Of a DNA stretch of 64,000 nucleotides, positions 9,057 to 17,096 are shown piece by piece. Made by a program: the position numbers and the translations under genes. Origin of the DNA: Aureimonas phyllosphaerae (GTDB lineage: Bacteria > Pseudomonadota > Alphaproteobacteria > Rhizobiales > Rhizobiaceae); contig NZ_FOOA01000007.1 of the NCBI RefSeq assembly GCF_900113065.1, forward strand, positions 62,001 to 126,000, written 5' to 3'. The notes beneath the pieces are model-generated. The model did not search any database. It had not been told where the DNA came from and saw only the letters and a list, made by a program, of their open reading frames with translations. Numbering within the stretch: the first letter of the stretch is position 1; every line of letters starts with the position of its first letter.

Positions 9057-9120
9057 TCGCGACGTCGATGTCGTCGAGGCTTGGGAGAAGCTCGGTGACC
9101 CTGTCGTCCTTGACGGGTCA
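9057..9120 (-). promoter_or_regulatory. Tandem hexaloop hairpins, probable ANTAR (NasT) antitermination target
   Basis: Two hairpins read on the minus strand. Hairpin 1 (9120-9096): TGACCC-GTC closes on GAC-(bulged A)-GGGTCA with hexaloop AAGGAC (9111-9106). Hairpin 2 (9077-9057): TCG-(bulged A)-CGAC closes on GTCG-CGA with hexaloop ATCGAC (9069-9064). Both loops have A at position 1 and G at position 4, the known ANTAR-target rule. They are 18 bases apart, and an intrinsic terminator follows before nrtA. nasT, encoding an ANTAR protein, lies 1.4 kb upstream. Expected behaviour: with nitrate present, NasT is released from NasS, binds the hairpins and prevents termination. A weak possible promoter (TTGCAA at 9155-9150, 17 bases, TGGATA at 9132-9127) would start transcription at about hairpin 1. 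The rest of 9121-9303 holds no gene that I can see. Confidence 0.78.
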
Positions 9121-9303
9121 TGGTGCTATCCAACCGCAGAAGCGTCATTTTGCAAAGCACAAATGTACGCCAGATAAGCACGCCTAGAAATTCAGCATAA
9201 TGGTTCCAGATTGCGGCGCCGCAGGCGTTTGATGGTGCTTTGGCCTCGCGCGTGTTCTTCGGTCACGACGCGCAAATGTTGGGCATCGATCCTCGAGCGC
9301 TCG

Positions 9304-10503
9304 TCAGTCGCTGGCTGGTGACGCGCCGGGGGGCGCCGCAGGGATCTTCGCGAGCGCCGCCTCGATCGCATCCGGATCGAAGTCCGGGCCGGCATCGGGC
9401 GAGCGTTCGATACGACTGTCGGGCAGCGCCTCGGCGCGTCCGGGCAGGGCCGAGCGGTAGACGTCGGGCCGGAACGCCTGCGCGGCCTGGCGCGCCGCGT
9501 CCGGCGAGTAGGTCGCCTGTCCCCAGCGCACCATCTGCGCGAAGACCCAGAGCGCCTGCGAGCGGCGCGGCAGGTTGGCGCCCTCCGGCCGGAAGTCGAC
9601 ATAGGCGGCGAGCGCCCGGCGGGTGCCGTCCGGGTCCACCGGCAGGTCGCCGCCCAGCACCGTCTCGAACAGGGCGGCGCGGCCGCCGACATGGGCGGGC
9701 TCGGCGAGGATCGCGGCCAGTTCCCGCCGGTTGGCGGGCTCGGCGCACCAGAGGGCGCTGGCGTCGAGCGCCGCGAGCAGACGCTCGGCCGTGTCGCGCT
9801 GGTCCTGCCACCAGTCCGGCCGAAGGCCCAGCACCTTTTCCGGCGAGCCGGGCCAGATGTCGGCCTTCACCGCCACGATGCGCCCGATCCCCTCTTCCAC
9901 GGCCATCACGTTCCACGGCGCGTTGACGCAGAACCCGTCGATCAGCCCGGCGCGCAGGGCATCGGCGGTCATCGGCGGCGGCACCACCGTCAGCGTCACG
10001 TCGCGGTCGGGATCGATCCCCGCCGACGCCAGCCAGAGCCGGAACTCGTAGGCGTGCGAGGAGAAGGGATAGGTCACGCCGAACACCGGGACGGCTTCGC
10101 CCACCCGGCGTCGTCGCTCCAGCGCCCGCTTCAGCGCCCGCGCATGGGCGCCGGCCACGTCGGGGTAGTCCTCGCCGTCCATCGCCGCGCGCATGGCGGC
10201 CATCAGCGGCGTCGAGAGCGTGATGGCGTTGCCGCCCTCGGCGAGCGCGAAGGGGGCGATGACCTTGTGCGGGTTGGAGCCGAGGCCGAGCTCGCCCGCG
10301 ACCGCCATGGGGCCGAGCATGTGGGCGACGTCGAACTGGCGGAAGGCGAGGCGATCGCGGATGTTCGACCACGATACGTCGCGCGTCAGCTCGATCCGCA
10401 CGCCCTCGCGCCGGTCGAGGCCCAGCGCCGAGGCCGCCACGAGCACCGCGGCGTCGAGAAGCGGGATGAAGCCCGCGCGCACGATCCGTTCGGGAGCGCT
10501 CAT
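9304..10503 (-). CDS. nasS: Nitrate/nitrite sensor NasS (NrtA-like, cytoplasmic)
   Basis: A 399-residue protein of the NrtA/CmpA binding fold but with no signal peptide: it begins 'MSAPERIVRAGFIPLLDAA'. It shares with NrtA the segments 'DVTLTVVPPPM', 'FCVNAPWNVMAVEEGI' and 'GLRPDWWQDQRD'. Cytoplasmic NrtA homologues next to an ANTAR gene are NasS sensors, which hold NasT inactive until nitrate or nitrite binds. The ATG at 10503 is preceded by GGGGAGGATTGAGG and lies 2 bases after the nasT stop, so the two are co-translated in near-fixed ratio. The TTG at 10509 is a weaker alternative start. Confidence 0.9.
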   Translation of the reverse strand: MSAPERIVRAGFIPLLDAAVLVAASALGLDRREGVRIELTRDVSWSNIRDRLAFRQFDVAHMLGPMAVAGELGLGSNPHKVIAPFALAEGGNAITLSTPLMAAMRAAMDGEDYPDVAGAHARALKRALERRRRVGEAVPVFGVTYPFSSHAYEFRLWLASAGIDPDRDVTLTVVPPPMTADALRAGLIDGFCVNAPWNVMAVEEGIGRIVAVKADIWPGSPEKVLGLRPDWWQDQRDTAERLLAALDASALWCAEPANRRELAAILAEPAHVGGRAALFETVLGGDLPVDPDGTRRALAAYVDFRPEGANLPRRSQALWVFAQMVRWGQATYSPDAARQAAQAFRPDVYRSALPGRAEALPDSRIERSPDAGPDFDPDAIEAALAKIPAAPPGASPASD

Positions 10504-10505
10504 CC

Positions 10506-11105
10506 TCAATCCTCCCCGCCGAGAAGGCTGGCGGCCGTCACCAGCGAGCGGGCGATGTCCACGAGCTTCTTCTTCTCGTTCATGGCGGTCTGGCGCATCA
10601 GGCGATACGCCTCCTCTTCCGACAGGCCCCGCATCCGCATGAGAAGCCCCTTGGCGCGCTCCACCACCTTGCGGTCGGCGAGCTCCGAACGCGCGTTCTG
10701 CAACTCGCGCTCCAGCCGCGAGTAGGCCTCGAAGCGCAGGACGGCCGTGTCGAGGATCGGCTTCACGCGCTCCTTCTTCAGCCCGTCCACGACATAGGCC
10801 GAAACGCCGGCGGCGATCGCGGCCTCCATCGAATCGGCGTCCGAGCGGTCGACGAACATGGCGATCGGACGGCGCACCGAGCGCGAGACCTGGAAGAAGG
10901 CCTCCAGCCGGTCGCGGTTGGGATTTTCGAGATCGACCACGATCACGTCGGGCCGGAACGCCTCGATCTCGCGCACCAGCCCTTGCGCGTCCGCGACGAT
11001 GTGGACGCGCTCGTGGCCGGCCTCGCGCAGGCCCTCTTCGATGATCGCGGCCCGCGCCCGGTTCTCGTCGACAATCAGGACGGCAAGGGCGGGGCGGGGT
11101 TCCAT
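10506..11105 (-). CDS. nasT: ANTAR-domain antiterminator NasT
   Basis: A 199-residue response-regulator-like protein. The N-terminal receiver fold covers residues about 7-120 ('ALAVLIVDENRARAAIIEEGL'; D58 in 'DVIVVDLENPN' is the position of the usual phosphoacceptor). A coiled linker ('YSRLERELQNARSELADRKVVERAKGLLM' in part) leads to the C-terminal ANTAR RNA-binding domain, about 136-196, with 'AKGLLMRMRGLSEEEAYRLMR'. In studied systems NasT is controlled by NasS binding rather than by phosphorylation. The start at 11105 gives the family N-terminus; the open frame continues upstream without typical sequence. Confidence 0.92.
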   Translation of the reverse strand: MEPRPALAVLIVDENRARAAIIEEGLREAGHERVHIVADAQGLVREIEAFRPDVIVVDLENPNRDRLEAFFQVSRSVRRPIAMFVDRSDADSMEAAIAAGVSAYVVDGLKKERVKPILDTAVLRFEAYSRLERELQNARSELADRKVVERAKGLLMRMRGLSEEEAYRLMRQTAMNEKKKLVDIARSLVTAASLLGGED

Positions 11106-11178
11106 GGCGGGAAGAGTGGCAAAGAGGCGAGGGCGGCGCAATATCCCGCGCGCCGCCCCTGCTGCATTGCGGAAGAAA

Positions 11179-11607
11179 TCAGCCGGCGTCGGCGGTGAGA
11201 CCCACAGCCTCGATGCCGGCCGTAGCCGCCGCTTCGTCGTTGTCCGAGGTGTCGCCGGTGATGCCGACCGCGCCGACGACCTTGCCGCCATCGCGGATCA
11301 GGACCCCGCCCGGCACCGGCACGAGCGAGCCGCTCGTCAGCGTGTTCATCGCGTTGATGAAATAGGCCTGCTCCTCGGCGCGCTTCCACAGCGCGCGCGA
11401 GCCCATGCCCATCTGCACCGCGCCGTTGGCCTTGCCGATGGCGATCGCCGGGCGCAGCGGCGAGGCGCCGTCCTCGCGCTCCAGCACCAGAAGGTCGCCG
11501 CCGGCGTCGAGCACCGCGACGGTCAGCGGCTTCAGGCCGAGCTCGCGCCCCTTGGCGCGGGCGGCCTCGACGATGCGGCGGGCGGTGTCGAGCGTCAGTG
11601 CGGTCAT
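11179..11607 (-). CDS. GlcG/HbpS family protein (DUF336)
   Basis: A small protein of 142 residues in the GlcG/HbpS/PduO-C family ('LTVAVLDAGGDLLVLEREDGA', 'VPVPGGVLIRDGGKVVGAVGITGDTSDNDE'). Family members bind heme or cobalamin-like ligands and occur as oligomers; the precise role is unknown in most cases. There is no signal peptide, so it should be cytoplasmic. It lies 73 bases upstream of nasT on the same strand and could share its transcript, although a link to nitrate sensing is only positional. Its ribosome site (AGGAG) falls inside the hairpin at 11615-11639. Confidence 0.8.
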   Translation of the reverse strand: MTALTLDTARRIVEAARAKGRELGLKPLTVAVLDAGGDLLVLEREDGASPLRPAIAIGKANGAVQMGMGSRALWKRAEEQAYFINAMNTLTSGSLVPVPGGVLIRDGGKVVGAVGITGDTSDNDEAAATAGIEAVGLTADAG

Positions 11608-11614
11608 GGGCTCA

Positions 11615-11639
11615 AGGGCTCCTCGTGTCGGGGAGCCCT
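11615..11639 (-). promoter_or_regulatory. Hairpin between the Hsp70-like gene and the GlcG-type gene
   Basis: AGGGCTCC and GGAGCCCT form a perfect 8-bp stem with a 9-base loop. On the minus strand it follows the Hsp70-like stop and has no real T run, so it would be a poor terminator. The downstream arm contains AGGAG, the best ribosome site for the GlcG-type gene (12 bases before its ATG), so folding could hide that site. Confidence 0.45.
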
Positions 11640-11676
11640 CCCTAGCGCGCGGCGACCACTGCTGGCAAACCGCCGT

Positions 11677-12936
11677 TCAGGCGAAGCGGCGGGCCGCGTC
11701 GAGGCCGAGACCGAGGCCGACCGAACCGAAGGCGTCCGACAAGGCGACGCGTGCCTCCGGGAAGCGCGCCGTCGCCGCCCTCGCCACGGCCGGCACCTGC
11801 GCGCCGCCGCCGGTCAGGATCACCGTCTCGATCGCCTCCGGCCCGATGCCGGCAAGCTGGAGCGAGGCAGCGATCGCGCCGTCGATCCGTTCCACGAGCT
11901 CGGCCGTCGCCGCCTCGAACTCGGCGCGCGTGACGGGAGCCTCCAGCGTCAGCCCCGATTCGCGAAGGCTGATCGTCGCCTCCTCCTCGTGGGTGAGAGC
12001 GATCTTCGCCCGCTCCACGGCCCCGGCCAGCCGGTGGCCGGAGCGGTGCGCCAGCATGTGCTCCATGCGCTTCAGCTTTTCCGGCTCGGCGGCTTCCTTG
12101 GCGAGCGAGCGGATGTCGGCCAGCACCTTGGGCGTATAGAGCGTGTTGATACGGTGCCAGGTCGCGAAATCGTTGAAGTACCAGACCGGCAGCGTCCGCT
12201 TGCCGTCGGCCGTGGTCGAGCCGAGCCCGAGCAGCGGCTGCATGCGGGCGATGTTCAGGAGGCGGTCGAAATCCGTGCCGCCGACATGGACGCCCGTGGT
12301 GCCGAGGATGTCGTCGGCGCGGTCGGGACGCCGGGCGCGCTCGGGGCCGAGGCGCAGGATCGAAAAGTCCGACGTGCCGCCGCCGATATCGACGACGAGC
12401 GCCACCTGCTCGGCGTTCATGCCGCTCTCGAAGTAGAGGGCGGCAGCAACCGGCTCGTACTGGAACTCGACATGGGCGAAGCCTTGCGCCCGCGCGGCCG
12501 AGGCGAGCTGGTCCTCGGCTTCCTGGTCGGCCGCGTCGCTTTCGTCGACGAAGCGCACGGGCCGGCCGAGCACGATGCGGTCGACCGGCGCGTCGCTCTC
12601 GCGCTCCAGCGTCTTGCGCAGGTGCTCGAGGAAGGTGCCGATCAGCGCCTCGAAGCTCATGCGCTGGCGACCGACCTGCGTCGTCTCCTTCATCAGCGAC
12701 GAGCCGAGGATGCTTTTCAGCGCGCGCATGAAGCGGCCTTCCGCACCGTCGACATATTCGAAGACGGCGCGTCGGCCGAAGTAGGTCTGGCCGTCCTCCA
12801 GCGAGAAGAACAGGGCCGAGGGGATCGTCAGGTGGTCGCCCTCGACGGGCAGGAGCCGCGGCGCGCCGCCGGGGGCGCAAAGCGACAGGGTCGAGTTCGT
12901 GGTGCCGAAGTCGAGGCCGGCGAAGGAGGCGGACAT
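11677..12936 (-). CDS. Hsp70 family protein, short YegD-like form
   Basis: A 419-residue actin-fold ATPase related to the Hsp70/YegD group. The phosphate 1 motif is 'GLDFGTTNSTLSL', the phosphate 2 motif 'ALVVDIGGGTSDFSIL', and the adenosine motif 'TVILTGGGAQVPAV'. It ends soon after the nucleotide-binding domain and has no substrate-binding domain or lid, so it is not DnaK. YegD-like proteins are of unclear function and are often called chaperone-like. A GTG at 12969 could add 11 residues. The neighbours (GlcG-type gene downstream, glycosyltransferase upstream) give no functional clue. Confidence 0.85.
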   Translation of the reverse strand: MSASFAGLDFGTTNSTLSLCAPGGAPRLLPVEGDHLTIPSALFFSLEDGQTYFGRRAVFEYVDGAEGRFMRALKSILGSSLMKETTQVGRQRMSFEALIGTFLEHLRKTLERESDAPVDRIVLGRPVRFVDESDAADQEAEDQLASAARAQGFAHVEFQYEPVAAALYFESGMNAEQVALVVDIGGGTSDFSILRLGPERARRPDRADDILGTTGVHVGGTDFDRLLNIARMQPLLGLGSTTADGKRTLPVWYFNDFATWHRINTLYTPKVLADIRSLAKEAAEPEKLKRMEHMLAHRSGHRLAGAVERAKIALTHEEEATISLRESGLTLEAPVTRAEFEAATAELVERIDGAIAASLQLAGIGPEAIETVILTGGGAQVPAVARAATARFPEARVALSDAFGSVGLGLGLDAARRFA

Positions 12937-13073
12937 GGGGGCGGGCTCATGCAGGAACGGCGTCGCCACCTCGGCCGGGCGAGGCGTCGAAACGGGGGAC
13001 GGGGCGGGGCGGCCCGTCTAGCCCATCGATTCGCGGAAGGGAAGGGGCGGCCGGTCCGACCGTCCGGTTCCCG

Positions 13074-14057
13074 TCAGTTCGCTTCCGGCTTGCGGTACTG
13101 TTCGCCGATCCGTCCGAACTCGCCCTGCACCCGGCCGAGCGCGATCTGCAAGGGGTAGAGGCCGATCAGGAGCGAGCGCTGGCGGATCGCCTGCAGGATG
13201 GCGCGAGGCGGGGCGGCAAGAAGAAGCGCCGCGGTCTTGGCGGCCGAGCGCACGCGCCCGTCGCGCCGCCGCTGGATGGCGCTCGACAGGGCGCCGTTGC
13301 GCAGCGAGCGCGCGTGGAGCCACGACCATTCCGTGCGGCGCGCCGGCACCGTCTCGTCGACCGGGGCTTCCGCGCACCAGCCGAAGCGGGCGCCCTTGCG
13401 GGCGGCGCGCGAGAAGAAGTCGGAGTCGCCGCCACCGGTGAAGTTGAAGGCGGTGTCGAAGACCGGGTCGCCCATGCGCTCCAGCAGCGCACGCGTGAGG
13501 CAGAGATTGCCGGACGACAGGAGGATCGGGACGCGGCCCGTCGCGCCGTAGGGCGGGCGGAACACGGGATGTCGGGCGACGGCGTCGCGCGCCGGCCCCT
13601 CGAAGACCGGGACCTGCGGGGCGCCGACCACGTCGACGTCGAGCCGCTCCACCGTCTCGATCATCCGCTCGGCCCAGTCCGTGCCGGCCGCCTCGTCGTC
13701 GTCGATCACGAGGCAGTAGCGCATCGCGGGAAACTCGGCCAGCGCGACCTGGAAGCCGGCATTGTAGGCCGAGCAGTTGCCGCGCTCGTGCGCGACGAGA
13801 ACGAGCCCCGCCATCGCCCCGGTCTCGAAGAGGCCGCGTGCCGCCGCAAGGCCCGCCCGGCCGTCCGCGTCGTTCTCCATCACGACGACGGCAAGGTTCC
13901 GTTTCGTCACCTGCGCCGCCAGCGAGGCGAGCGTCCGCAGGAGCCCGTCGGGGCGTCGGAAGGTTGGTAGGATCACCACCGCCTCGAACCCGCTTGCGGC
14001 ATGCGGCGAGCGCGCTTCGATCGTGACGCAAGGGGAGGCGGGCTTGTGATCATCCAT
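13074..14057 (-). CDS. Family 2 glycosyltransferase
   Basis: Cytoplasmic GT-A fold transferase of 327 residues, probably adding a sugar to a lipid-linked surface polysaccharide. The N-terminal core reads 'FEAVVILPTFRRPDGLLRTL', the nucleotide-sugar site is the acidic cluster 'YCLVIDDDEAAGTDW', and a later 'FNFTGGGDSDFF' corresponds to the acceptor-side ED/DxD-like motif. No transmembrane segment is evident; the basic C-terminus may bind the membrane. The start at 14057 leaves a 126-base divergent region before the plus-strand glycosyltransferase. A longer frame up to 14162 would run into that promoter region. Confidence 0.82.
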   Translation of the reverse strand: MDDHKPASPCVTIEARSPHAASGFEAVVILPTFRRPDGLLRTLASLAAQVTKRNLAVVVMENDADGRAGLAAARGLFETGAMAGLVLVAHERGNCSAYNAGFQVALAEFPAMRYCLVIDDDEAAGTDWAERMIETVERLDVDVVGAPQVPVFEGPARDAVARHPVFRPPYGATGRVPILLSSGNLCLTRALLERMGDPVFDTAFNFTGGGDSDFFSRAARKGARFGWCAEAPVDETVPARRTEWSWLHARSLRNGALSSAIQRRRDGRVRSAAKTAALLLAAPPRAILQAIRQRSLLIGLYPLQIALGRVQGEFGRIGEQYRKPEAN

Positions 14058-14183
14058 GACCGGCACGCTAGCGCGGCAGTCCTGAATAAGCGGCGAAGAT
14101 GACGCGTTAAAACGCCGGCTTTGACGAAATCGCAACGGGCGGGGTGCCAATGTGTCGGTCAAACAGGGTCAATCGTAGCGCCG

Positions 14184-15401
14184 ATGCATATCCTCTTTGC
14201 GACATCGCTCCTGCCCGAAAGGGAACCGGCGACCGGTTTCGAGATCGCCAACCGTGCGATCGCCGACGCCTATCGCGCGGCCGGGGCGCGGGTGACGGTG
14301 GCGGGCTTCCGGCGCCCCGGCGCGGCGCTGCCGGACGTCGCCCATGTCGATCTCGGCGAGGTCGCGATCGAAAACGCGGGGGCCGGGCGCGCGCGCAAGG
14401 TGCGCTGGGTGCTGAACGCGATCCGCCGCGGCCTACCGGTCGGCGCGGCCAAGCTCCGGGTGATGCCGGAGGCGACGCTTCTCGGGCGCCTGCGCGCGGC
14501 CGGACCCTTCGATGCCGTGGTGCTGTCGGCGGCCCAGCTTCCGATCGCCTTTCCCGGCCTTCTCACCATCGCCCCGCCGATCTTCGTCGCCCACAATGTC
14601 GAGCATCTCTCGGCCGCCGAGATGGGGCGGAGCGCGGGCAGCGCCGCGTCCCGCCTTCTCTATCGCCGCGAGGCGAAGCTCCTGCGCGCGGCGGAAGAGC
14701 GCCTCTGCGCCGCCGCGCGCGTCGTCCACAGCCTCGCCGCCGCCGACGCCGAGCGGCTGGGTCTGTCCGGCGATCCCCGCTCGATCCCGCTCAGCCTCGG
14801 CATCGGGCGCGGCACCGCGCCCGCCGACGACGGCGCCCGGCAGTTCGACGTCGTGATGATCGGCACCTGGAGCTGGGCGCCCAACCGCCTCGGTCTCGAC
14901 TGGTTCGCCGCCGAGGTCGCGCCGCGCCTGTCGCCCGGCATCACGGTCGGCGTCGCCGGTCGGTTCGACGGCACGCCGCCGCAGGCACCCGGCAACGTAT
15001 CCTTTCTCGGGCGCGTGCCGGACGCACAGGCCTTCGTGCGCTCGGGGCGCGTCGTGGCGCTTTCGACGCGCGGCGGCACCGGCGTTCAGCTGAAGACGAT
15101 CGAGACCCTGGAAGAGGGCATGCCGGCCGTCGCGACCCCGTCCGCGCTCCGTGGCATCGGCGCGGCCCTGCCCGGCAACGTGCGCGTGGCGAGCGATGGG
15201 GTGAGCTTTGCCCGCGCCCTGGAAGACCTCGTGACCCGCGAGCGCGCCGGCGAGGTCCTGCGCCTCGACGGCCGCGCCTTTGCCGAACGCCAGCGGCTCG
15301 ACTGCAAGCGGGGCGTGCGCGCCGGGCTGGCGCTCGTCGGTCTGGGTGCGGAGGAAGCGAGCGGACCGGCGGTCCCGGCGATGGAGGCACTTGCGTCATG
15401 A
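14184..15401 (+). CDS. Family 4-type (GT-B) glycosyltransferase
   Basis: A 405-residue GT-B glycosyltransferase. The N-terminal donor/acceptor domain starts 'MHILFATSLLPEREPATGFEI'; 'FVAHNVEHLSAAEMG' resembles the group that includes sugar transferases with an 'HNVE' motif. The C-terminal domain has 'VVMIGTWSWAPNRLGLDWF' and the E-x7-E-like 'ALSTRGGTGVQLKTIETLEEGMPAVAT'. It is likely to extend an exopolysaccharide or O-antigen repeat unit. The stop overlaps the next start (ATGA), forming a three-gene operon with the WecG-type and DUF6492-type genes. Confidence 0.85.
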   Translation: MHILFATSLLPEREPATGFEIANRAIADAYRAAGARVTVAGFRRPGAALPDVAHVDLGEVAIENAGAGRARKVRWVLNAIRRGLPVGAAKLRVMPEATLLGRLRAAGPFDAVVLSAAQLPIAFPGLLTIAPPIFVAHNVEHLSAAEMGRSAGSAASRLLYRREAKLLRAAEERLCAAARVVHSLAAADAERLGLSGDPRSIPLSLGIGRGTAPADDGARQFDVVMIGTWSWAPNRLGLDWFAAEVAPRLSPGITVGVAGRFDGTPPQAPGNVSFLGRVPDAQAFVRSGRVVALSTRGGTGVQLKTIETLEEGMPAVATPSALRGIGAALPGNVRVASDGVSFARALEDLVTRERAGEVLRLDGRAFAERQRLDCKRGVRAGLALVGLGAEEASGPAVPAMEALAS

Positions 15402-16195
15402 TCGATCCCGCGCCCATCCAGCCCGCGGCCGGTAAACCGGTCGTCATCCGCAAACGGGCCGACGCACAGACACCTGTCCGGCGGCTCGGCGGCCTCGATG
15501 TCACCGGCGTCGACGCCATCGCTCGCATCGACGCGGCCATCGCCTCGCGCCAACGCCTGCAGATCGCTTTCGTCAACGCCCATTGCGTCAACGTGTCGAT
15601 GACCGATGCGGATTATGCGGCGGTGATGTCCGAGATGCTGTGCCTGCCCGACGGGATCGGCGTCGACGTCGGCTCGCGCATGCTGTTCGGCGAGCCGTTC
15701 CCAGAGAACCTCAACGGCACCGACTTCCTGCCGCGCTTCTTCGGCGAGACGCAGGGCGAGCTGCGCGTCGGCCTCGTCGGCGGCGAGCCGGGCATCGTCG
15801 ACCGCGCGGCCGAGCGCTTCGGCGAGCGCTTCCCGCAGCATCGCTTCATCGCGGTCTCGCACGGGTTCTTCGCCGAGGGCGAGGAGACCGAGCGGCTGCT
15901 CGACTGGATCCGCCTGGCACGGCTCGACGTGCTTCTCGTCGGCATCGGCGTGCCCCGGCAGGAGCGCTTCCTCGCCCGCCATGTCGGCGTGCGCGAGGCG
16001 CCGGTCGCCTTCGCCGTCGGCGCGCTCCTCGACTTCACCGCCGGCAAGGTCGCCCGGGCGCCCGCCTTCGTGCGGCGCCTGCGGATCGAATGGATCTGGC
16101 GCCTCCTGATGGAGCCGCGGCGTCTCGCGCGGCGATATCTCGCCGGCAATCCGGCCTTCCTCGCTCGCATCGCCCGCCAGCGTCTTCGCAAGTGA
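15398..16195 (+). CDS. WecG/TagA/CpsF family glycosyltransferase (GT26)
   Basis: A 265-residue enzyme of the family that transfers N-acetylmannosamine or its uronic acid to a lipid-linked acceptor. Family motifs are 'FVNAHCVNVSM', 'CLPDGIGVDVGSRML', 'NLNGTDFLPRFF', 'LVGGEPGIVDRAAERF', 'LLVGIGVPRQERFLARH' and the C-terminal 'RAPAFVRRLRIEWIWRLLMEPRRLARRY'. This C-terminus is the amphipathic, basic membrane-binding tail. It overlaps the upstream gene by ATGA, so translation is coupled. The sugar specificity cannot be read from sequence. Confidence 0.92.
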   Translation: MIDPAPIQPAAGKPVVIRKRADAQTPVRRLGGLDVTGVDAIARIDAAIASRQRLQIAFVNAHCVNVSMTDADYAAVMSEMLCLPDGIGVDVGSRMLFGEPFPENLNGTDFLPRFFGETQGELRVGLVGGEPGIVDRAAERFGERFPQHRFIAVSHGFFAEGEETERLLDWIRLARLDVLLVGIGVPRQERFLARHVGVREAPVAFAVGALLDFTAGKVARAPAFVRRLRIEWIWRLLMEPRRLARRYLAGNPAFLARIARQRLRK

Positions 16196-16200
16196 CGTCG

Positions 16201-17073
16201 ATGCGCTTTGCGCTGGTCACCTCGAGCTATCGCGGCGATCTCGAACGCTGCCGCCTGCTGTGCGACAGCATCGATCGTTTCGTCACGGGCTTCGAGACGC
16301 ACTACCTTCTCGTCGAGGCGCGCGATCTCCCGCTGTTCAGAAGGTTCGAAGGCCCTCGGCGACGGGTCGTCAGCGAGCGCGATCTCCTGCCCTGGTGGCT
16401 GCGGCCGGTGAACCACCCGCGGCAGCGCGGTCGCCGGCTCTGGATCCATCCGTTCGGCCTGCCGCTGCACGGCTGGCATGTCCAGCAGCTTCGCCGCTTC
16501 GCGATGGCCGAGACGATGGCGGAGGAGGCGATGGTGTCTCTGGATTCCGACGTCGTCTTCGTGAAGCCGTTCGACGTCCGGTCGATGGAGGCGGGCGGGC
16601 GCGTCGCGTTCTACCGCGTGCCGGATGGCATGGACCGCGTGCTCCCGCAACTTCAGGCAGAGCACGAGACCTGGGCCCTGCGGGCCGCCCGGCTGATCGG
16701 GCTTCGCCCGCCGTCCACCACCCGCACCACCTATATCGGCACGCTGATCGCCTGGCGTCGCGACACGGTGTGCGGCCTTCTCGCCCGGATCGCGGCGGTC
16801 GGCCGGCGGCCGACGATGATGGTGCTGTGCGCCTCGCGGGCCCTCTCCGAATGCACGATCTACGGCCGCTTCGTTGAAGAAGCGGAGGCACGGCCGGAGC
16901 GCCATGCGCCGGACGCCACGCAGCGCTGCGCCGTCTACTGGGACGGGCCGCCGCTCGACGAGATGGGCCTTGCCGCCTTTCTCGCCGATCTCGCGCCCCA
17001 TCAGGTGGCGATCGGCCTCCAGTCCTTCACCGGCACCGACCCCGCCCTGATCCGCCGCGTCGTCGGCCTCTGA
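16201..17073 (+). CDS. DUF6492-like putative glycosyltransferase
   Basis: A 290-residue protein that I place tentatively in the DUF6492 group. It starts like a GT-A fold enzyme ('MRFALVTSSYRGDLERCRLLCDSIDRF') and has a DxD-type metal/nucleotide-sugar motif in 'MVSLDSDVVFVKPFD'. The segment 'GWHVQQLRRFAMAE' before the DxD is characteristic of this group. It follows the WecG-type gene by 5 bases, so it belongs to the same operon and probably modifies the same polysaccharide. No signal peptide or membrane segment is visible. Confidence 0.7.
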   Translation: MRFALVTSSYRGDLERCRLLCDSIDRFVTGFETHYLLVEARDLPLFRRFEGPRRRVVSERDLLPWWLRPVNHPRQRGRRLWIHPFGLPLHGWHVQQLRRFAMAETMAEEAMVSLDSDVVFVKPFDVRSMEAGGRVAFYRVPDGMDRVLPQLQAEHETWALRAARLIGLRPPSTTRTTYIGTLIAWRRDTVCGLLARIAAVGRRPTMMVLCASRALSECTIYGRFVEEAEARPERHAPDATQRCAVYWDGPPLDEMGLAAFLADLAPHQVAIGLQSFTGTDPALIRRVVGL

Positions 17074-17077
17074 CCCC

Positions 17078-17096
17078 GCCGGCCGCTCAGGCCGGC
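17078..17096. terminator. Palindromic hairpin between convergent genes
   Basis: GCCGGCC and GGCCGGC form a 7-bp stem with loop GCTCA, directly between the stop of the DUF6492-type gene and the stop of the convergent flippase gene, whose last codon it overlaps. It has no T run, so it may slow transcription from both sides rather than act as a strong terminator. Confidence 0.4.

Noticed and set aside
9127-9180. A possible sigma-54 promoter before nrtA (TGG...TTGCA)
   Set aside because: The spacing between the GG and GC elements is 16 bases instead of the required 10, so it does not fit the -24/-12 consensus.
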